Positions 5,804 to 9,192 of a DNA stretch of 9,192 nucleotides are shown here, piece after piece. How positions within the stretch are numbered: position 1 is the stretch's first letter; each line of letters begins with the position of its first letter. This DNA is from Pseudomonadota bacterium (GTDB taxonomy: Bacteria; Pseudomonadota; Alphaproteobacteria; Acetobacterales; Acetobacteraceae), in contig JAKAZJ010000044.1 of NCBI GenBank assembly GCA_021826565.1, forward strand, positions 1 to 9,192, written 5' to 3'. A program made the position numbers and the translations under genes. The notes under the pieces were generated by a model. That model was not told where the DNA came from and did not search any database. It worked only from the letters and a program-made list of their open reading frames with translations.

Positions 5804-7114
5804 CTACCGCGGCCGGCCGATGCCGTGCACCGCGAACCCCACCGCCGCCAGCGCCGCGGGGTCGTAAACGTTGCGCAGATCCACCACCACCCGCCCGCGC
5901 ATGGCCCCGGCCAGGCGTTCGGGCGCAAGCGCGCGGAACAGATTCCACTCGGTGACCAGTACCAATGCATCCGCGCCCTCCGCGGCCTCCAGCGCGTCGC
6001 GGCAGAACATTGTGCCCCCGGGCAGCAGCGGTCGGGCCTGGTCCATCCCCTCCGGGTCGAAGGCGCGGATCACCGCGCCGTCTTCGGCCAAGCGCCAGAT
6101 CAGGGGCACGGACGGCGCCTCGCGCATGTCGTCCGTCTCCGGCTTGAACGTCAGCCCCAGCACCGCGATCGTCTTGCCGCGCACCGATCCGCCGCAGGCC
6201 GCCACCACCCGCCCCGCCATGCCCGCCTTGCGCGCGTCGTTCACCGCGACGGTGGTCTCCACCAGCCGCATCGGCGCGCCGTATTCCTGCGCGATGCGCA
6301 TCAGCGCCAGCGTGTCCTTCGGGAAGCACGACCCGCCATAGCCCGGCCCGGGATGGAGGAACTTGCGCCCGATCCGCCCGTCCAGCCCGATGCCGCGCGC
6401 CACATCGTGCACATCCGCGCCGGTCTTCTCGCACAGATCGGCGATCTCGTTGATGAACGTGACCTTCATCGCCAGGAACGCATTGGCGGCATATTTGGTC
6501 AGCTCCGCCGTCTCCAGGGCGGTGAACACGATCGGCGCCTCGATCAGATAAAGCGGCCGGTACAGCCGCCGCAGCACCGCGCGCGCGCGCTCGGTTTCGG
6601 CACCGATCACGACCCGGTCCGGGCGCATGAAATCGCCGATCGCGCTGCCCTCGCGCAGGAACTCGGGGTTGGACGCCACGTCGAAATCCAGATCCGGCCG
6701 GGCGGCGCGGATAATCTCGGCAATGCGCCGCCCGGTGCCGACCGGGACCGTGGATTTGGTCACGACCACCGCGTAGTCGGTCAGCGCGCGCGCCACCTGC
6801 TCGGCGGCGGCGTGGACATAGGTCAGGTCGGCATGGCCGTCACCGCGGCGGGTGGGGGTGCCGACGGCGATGAACACCGCCTCGGCGCCCGCCAGCGCGG
6901 CGGGCAGATCGTCGGTGAAGGACAGCCGCCCGGCGGCCGCGTTCGTGGCCACCAGCTGCTCCAGCCCCGGCTCGTAGATCGGCATCCGCCCCGCCCGCAG
7001 CGCGGCCAGGCGCGCCGGGTCGGTTTCCACCACGGTGACGTCGGTGCCGAACTCGGCGAAGCAGGCGCCGGACACCAGACCCACATAGCCGCCGCCGATC
7101 ATCGCAATACGCAT
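5804..7114 (-). CDS. ugd: UDP-glucose 6-dehydrogenase
   Basis: A 436-residue cytoplasmic enzyme that oxidises UDP-glucose twice with NAD+ to give UDP-glucuronate, a precursor of exopolysaccharide, capsule or modified lipid A sugars. The N-terminal NAD-binding fold starts with GGGYVG (7-12); VAVGTP-type and STVPVGT motifs follow (FIAVGTP near 80, STVPVGTG near 120). The catalytic segment GPGYGGSCFPKDT carries the nucleophile Cys263. Lys207 and Asn211 in the central helix match the other active-site residues of the family. The C-terminal UDP-binding domain contains LGLTFKPETDDMREAPS. Length is normal. The start at 7114 has AGGAG (7122-7126) 7 bases before it. It is separated from fabF by 193 bases and is probably its own transcription unit. 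The substrate could be UDP-mannose-type in related GDP-mannose dehydrogenases, but the Ugd motifs fit better. No glycosyltransferase is adjacent in view. Confidence 0.96.
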   Translation of the reverse strand: MRIAMIGGGYVGLVSGACFAEFGTDVTVVETDPARLAALRAGRMPIYEPGLEQLVATNAAAGRLSFTDDLPAALAGAEAVFIAVGTPTRRGDGHADLTYVHAAAEQVARALTDYAVVVTKSTVPVGTGRRIAEIIRAARPDLDFDVASNPEFLREGSAIGDFMRPDRVVIGAETERARAVLRRLYRPLYLIEAPIVFTALETAELTKYAANAFLAMKVTFINEIADLCEKTGADVHDVARGIGLDGRIGRKFLHPGPGYGGSCFPKDTLALMRIAQEYGAPMRLVETTVAVNDARKAGMAGRVVAACGGSVRGKTIAVLGLTFKPETDDMREAPSVPLIWRLAEDGAVIRAFDPEGMDQARPLLPGGTMFCRDALEAAEGADALVLVTEWNLFRALAPERLAGAMRGRVVVDLRNVYDPAALAAVGFAVHGIGRPR

Positions 7115-7307
7115 GGGGGTTCTCCTACAGTGGCAGATGCGCCGGCCAGGCTGACGTCATCCTGACGGGCGCAGCGGCAGTCTGCGTCCGCAGCGGATGC
7201 GATCGCTGCACGCTGGACGCGTTCCGGACCGCTCCCGCAGGGGAACGCTTACGAAGACGTGCCTGGGCGTGGGCCAAACCGCCGGGACGGCAGGGCCGCG
7301 GCGCGGC
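7115..7307. other. fabF-ugd spacer with dyad symmetry
   Basis: This spacer must hold the fabF 3' end and the promoter of ugd. It contains a stepped inverted repeat: GCGTCC (7184-7189) and GCAGCG (7190-7195) face CGCTGC (7204-7209) and GGACGC (7215-7220), with a 5-base bulge on the right and the palindromic octamer GCGATCGC at 7199-7206 near the centre. On the minus strand this hairpin is about 70-105 bases before the ugd start codon. It may be the fabF terminator (no T run) or a regulator site for ugd. No -35/-10 pair is clear. Confidence 0.5.
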
Positions 7308-8570
7308 TCAGGCCGGTTCGCGGAACAGGATCGAGGCGTTGGTCCCGCCGAAGCCGAAGCTGTTCGACAGCGCGATGCGGATCCGCCGCTCCTGCGCCGT
7401 CTTCGCCACCCGATCGATCACACTATCGCGACTCGGCGCTTCCAGGTTCAGGGTCGGCGGCGCAATCCCGTCGCGCACCGCCAGGATCGAGAAGATCGCC
7501 TCCACCGCGCCGGCCGCGCCCAGCAGATGCCCGGTGGCGGATTTGGTGGACGACATCGCCAGGCCGCGCGCCGCGTCCCCGAACAGCCGCTCCACCGCTT
7601 CCAGCTCCAGATCGTCGCCGAGCGGGGTGGATGTACCGTGCGCGTTCACATACTGGACTTGTTCGGGCGTGATCCGCCCGTTGCGCAGCGCGTTCCGCAT
7701 GGAGCGGAACGCGCCCTCATGGTGCTCGGCCGGGGCGGTGATGTGGTAGGCGTCGCCGGACATGCCGTAGCCCGCCACTTCGCCGTAGATTTTGGCCCCG
7801 CGGCGCTGCGCGTGCTCCAGCTCCTCCAGGACCACGACGCCGGCGCCTTCGCCCATGACGAATCCGTCGCGGTCCTTGTCCCAGGGACGGGACGCCGCCT
7901 GGGGCCGGTCGTTGAAGCCGGTGGACAGCGCGCGCGCGGCGGCGAATCCGGCGATGCCGAGTTCGAACACGGTCGCTTCCGCTCCGCCGGCCACCATCAC
8001 ATCCGCGTCGCCCAGCTGGATCAGCCGGGACGCGTCGCCGATCGCGTGCACGCCGGTGGCGCAGGCGGTCACGGCGCAGTGATTCGGGCCCTTGAAGCCG
8101 TATTTGATGGAGACGTTGCCCGATGCCAGATTGGCCAGCGCGGATGGAATGAAGAACGGCGACAACCGCCGCGCCTTGCCTGACGCCACCAGGACCGAAG
8201 CCTCATAGACCGTCTGCAGCCCGCCGATGCCCGAGCCGAGCATCACGCCGGTGGCGCAGCGCTCATCCTCGGTTTCGGGCGTCCAGCCGGAATCTTCCAC
8301 CGCCTCCGTGGCCGCGACCATGGCCAGCTGGATGAAGCGGTCCATCTTCTTCTGATCCTTGACCGGGATCCATTCGTTGATGTCGAGACCGCCCTCGGCG
8401 CGCGTGCCGGCGGGGACCTGGCCCGCGACCTGGCACGGGAGGTCCTTGGCATCGAACGTGGTGATGGCACCGATGCCCGACTGCGACTCGATCAGCCGGC
8501 GCCAGACATGGGGCACGCCCAGACCCAGCGGGCAGACGATGCCCATACCCGTGACGACCACGCGCCGCAT
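7308..8570 (-). CDS. fabF: 3-oxoacyl-ACP synthase II (KAS II)
   Basis: A 420-residue beta-ketoacyl-ACP synthase II, the condensing enzyme that extends acyl chains with malonyl-ACP in type II fatty acid synthesis in the cytoplasm. It starts with the family-typical MRRVVVTGMGIVCPLG. The thiolase-fold catalytic triad is complete: Cys170 in TACATG, His311 in VNAHGTSTPLGD and His348 in SATGHLLGAAGAVE. The C-terminal GFGGTN loop (406-411) is present. The length is normal for FabF. The start is preceded by GGGGAG (8577-8582) at 6 bases. It lies 27 bases downstream of acpP, the usual acpP-fabF order, so the two are very likely cotranscribed. Neither fabG nor fabD is in the window. The gene next downstream is ugd and not mltG or another cell-wall gene commonly seen there. 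Confidence 0.98.
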   Translation of the reverse strand: MRRVVVTGMGIVCPLGLGVPHVWRRLIESQSGIGAITTFDAKDLPCQVAGQVPAGTRAEGGLDINEWIPVKDQKKMDRFIQLAMVAATEAVEDSGWTPETEDERCATGVMLGSGIGGLQTVYEASVLVASGKARRLSPFFIPSALANLASGNVSIKYGFKGPNHCAVTACATGVHAIGDASRLIQLGDADVMVAGGAEATVFELGIAGFAAARALSTGFNDRPQAASRPWDKDRDGFVMGEGAGVVVLEELEHAQRRGAKIYGEVAGYGMSGDAYHITAPAEHHEGAFRSMRNALRNGRITPEQVQYVNAHGTSTPLGDDLELEAVERLFGDAARGLAMSSTKSATGHLLGAAGAVEAIFSILAVRDGIAPPTLNLEAPSRDSVIDRVAKTAQERRIRIALSNSFGFGGTNASILFREPA

Positions 8571-8597
8571 GGCCCGCTCCCCGTTCCGCGCGCCCGA

Positions 8598-8837
8598 TCA
8601 GGCGGCTTTCTGCTTCTCGATGTAGTCGATCGCATCCTTGACGGTGCTGATCTTCTCGGCCGCGTCCTCGGGGATCTCGACGCTGAAGGCTTCCTCGAAC
8701 GCCATCACCAGTTCGACGGTATCGAGACTGTCGGCGCCGAGATCGTCGATGAAGGACGCCTCGGGGGTCACTTTCGCTTCCTCCACGCCCAGATGTTCGA
8801 CCACGATCTTCTTCACCCTGTCGGCGATCTCGCTCAT
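8598..8837 (-). CDS. acpP: Acyl carrier protein
   Basis: A 79-residue acidic acyl carrier protein that shuttles growing acyl chains on a phosphopantetheine arm among enzymes of fatty acid synthesis. The attachment site is Ser37 in [11 protein letters not shown], and the four-helix pattern and the length are normal. The start at 8837 is chosen because it gives the standard [12 protein letters not shown] terminus; an in-frame ATG at 8933 would add 32 Arg/Ala/Gly-rich residues not seen in ACPs. AGGAG (8849-8853) is 11 bases before the start, somewhat farther than usual. It is the first gene of the acpP-fabF pair. Confidence 0.98.
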   Translation of the reverse strand: MSEIADRVKKIVVEHLGVEEAKVTPEASFIDDLGADSLDTVELVMAFEEAFSVEIPEDAAEKISTVKDAIDYIEKQKAA

Positions 8838-8991
8838 CGGCTTGGCAACTCCTGGCTGGTGGGAACCCCGGCAGGGGGCTCGGGCCGCGCGCTCGCGGTG
8901 GGGGCGCTTAGCATGGTTGCCGGCCGGCGCCAACGGCGGCGCCGCGCGGGGGCTGGACCGGACGGGCGGTCGGGGGCCGCGACCCGGGCTC
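8838..8991. other. acpP upstream region with GC-rich stems
   Basis: This 154-base gap carries the acpP promoter and the end of the OmpA/MotB-type gene. It holds a 7-bp stem CGGCGCC (8925-8931) with GGCGCCG (8938-8944) and a 5-bp stem GGTCG (8968-8972) with CGACC (8980-8984). Neither has a T run on the minus strand, so they are at most non-canonical terminators of the upstream gene. I cannot point to a reliable promoter. Confidence 0.4.
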
Positions 8992-9192
8992 TCAGTCCTT
9001 ATGCGACCGGCCGTAATCGGTCAGCCGCAGCTCGATCCGCCGGTTACGAGCGTAGGCCGCCGGGGCGGTCGCCGGGTCCAGCGGATGATGCGCGCCGTAG
9101 CCGGTCGCGGACAGGTGGTTGGCCGGCACGCCCTCGGCGATCAGCAGCCGGACCACTTCCACTGCGCGCTGCGTGGACAGAACCCAGTTCGA
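8992..9192 (-). CDS. OmpA/MotB-type peptidoglycan-binding domain, C-terminal fragment
   Basis: Only the last 66 residues are in view; the 5' part runs off the right edge of the window, so the length and N-terminal architecture are unknown. The fragment reads in one frame to TCA (the minus-strand stop) at 8992-8994. It shows the end of an OmpA C-terminal domain: [10 protein letters not shown], then [22 protein letters not shown] and a C-terminal [11 protein letters not shown]. Proteins of this type bind the diaminopimelate of peptidoglycan in the periplasm. Arg9 of the fragment, in the STQRA segment, is the likely conserved ligand-binding arginine. The SNW/LS variant is common in MotB-like proteins, so a flagellar-motor-stator relative is possible, as is a general OmpA/Pal-type envelope protein. 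Ends without a clear link to acpP, though both are on the minus strand. Confidence 0.88.
   Translation of the reverse strand, partial: SNWVLSTQRAVEVVRLLIAEGVPANHLSATGYGAHHPLDPATAPAAYARNRRIELRLTDYGRSHKD

Noticed and set aside
5735..7165. A 476-residue plus-strand open frame over ugd
   Set aside because: It is Arg/His/Gln-rich shadow sequence opposite an intact UDP-glucose dehydrogenase with all active-site residues.
7197..8183. A 328-residue plus-strand open frame over fabF
   Set aside because: Shadow frame opposite an intact FabF with a full catalytic triad.
8838..8933. N-terminal extension of acyl carrier protein from 8933
   Set aside because: ACPs begin with MSEI-type sequence, and the added 32 residues are low-complexity Arg/Ala/Gly/Pro.

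Overview
The window is GC-rich chromosomal DNA with alphaproteobacterial character. An acetic-acid-bacterium relative (Acetobacteraceae) is my best guess, inferred from base composition, the acpP-fabF pair and the style of the proteins; no rRNA or other marker confirms it. I see no tRNA, rRNA, CRISPR array, insertion sequence or phage gene.

Layout: 1-747 holds no gene I can support, but carries three imperfect inverted repeats and looks less GC-rich in its second half. From 748 to 5742 everything runs on the plus strand: a Gly/Ser/Thr-rich lipoprotein gene (748-1803), a hairpin resembling an intrinsic terminator (1812-1834), then four tightly packed genes. These encode a two-partner-secretion (ShlB/FhaC-type) outer-membrane barrel (1882-3534), a TadG-like protein (3544-4953) and two TadE-like pseudopilins (4950-5357 and 5338-5742). 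The junctions are 9 nt, a 4-nt ATGA overlap and a 20-nt overlap, so the four genes are very likely one operon.

From 5804 to the end everything runs on the minus strand: UDP-glucose 6-dehydrogenase (5804-7114), then the fatty-acid pair fabF (7308-8570) and acpP (8598-8837), and the C-terminal end of an OmpA/MotB-type peptidoglycan-binding protein cut by the window edge (8992-9192).

How they may work together: acpP and fabF supply the acyl carrier and the elongating condensing enzyme for fatty acids, and ugd supplies UDP-glucuronate for surface polysaccharide; these are ordinary. The unusual part is the plus-strand block. It joins an outer-membrane TpsB-type barrel with no visible TpsA substrate to TadG/TadE/TadE envelope proteins, with no Flp pilin, prepilin peptidase, ATPase or secretin in view. 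A surface lipoprotein candidate sits just upstream. This may be a dedicated envelope or secretion module, but its function cannot be read from sequence alone.
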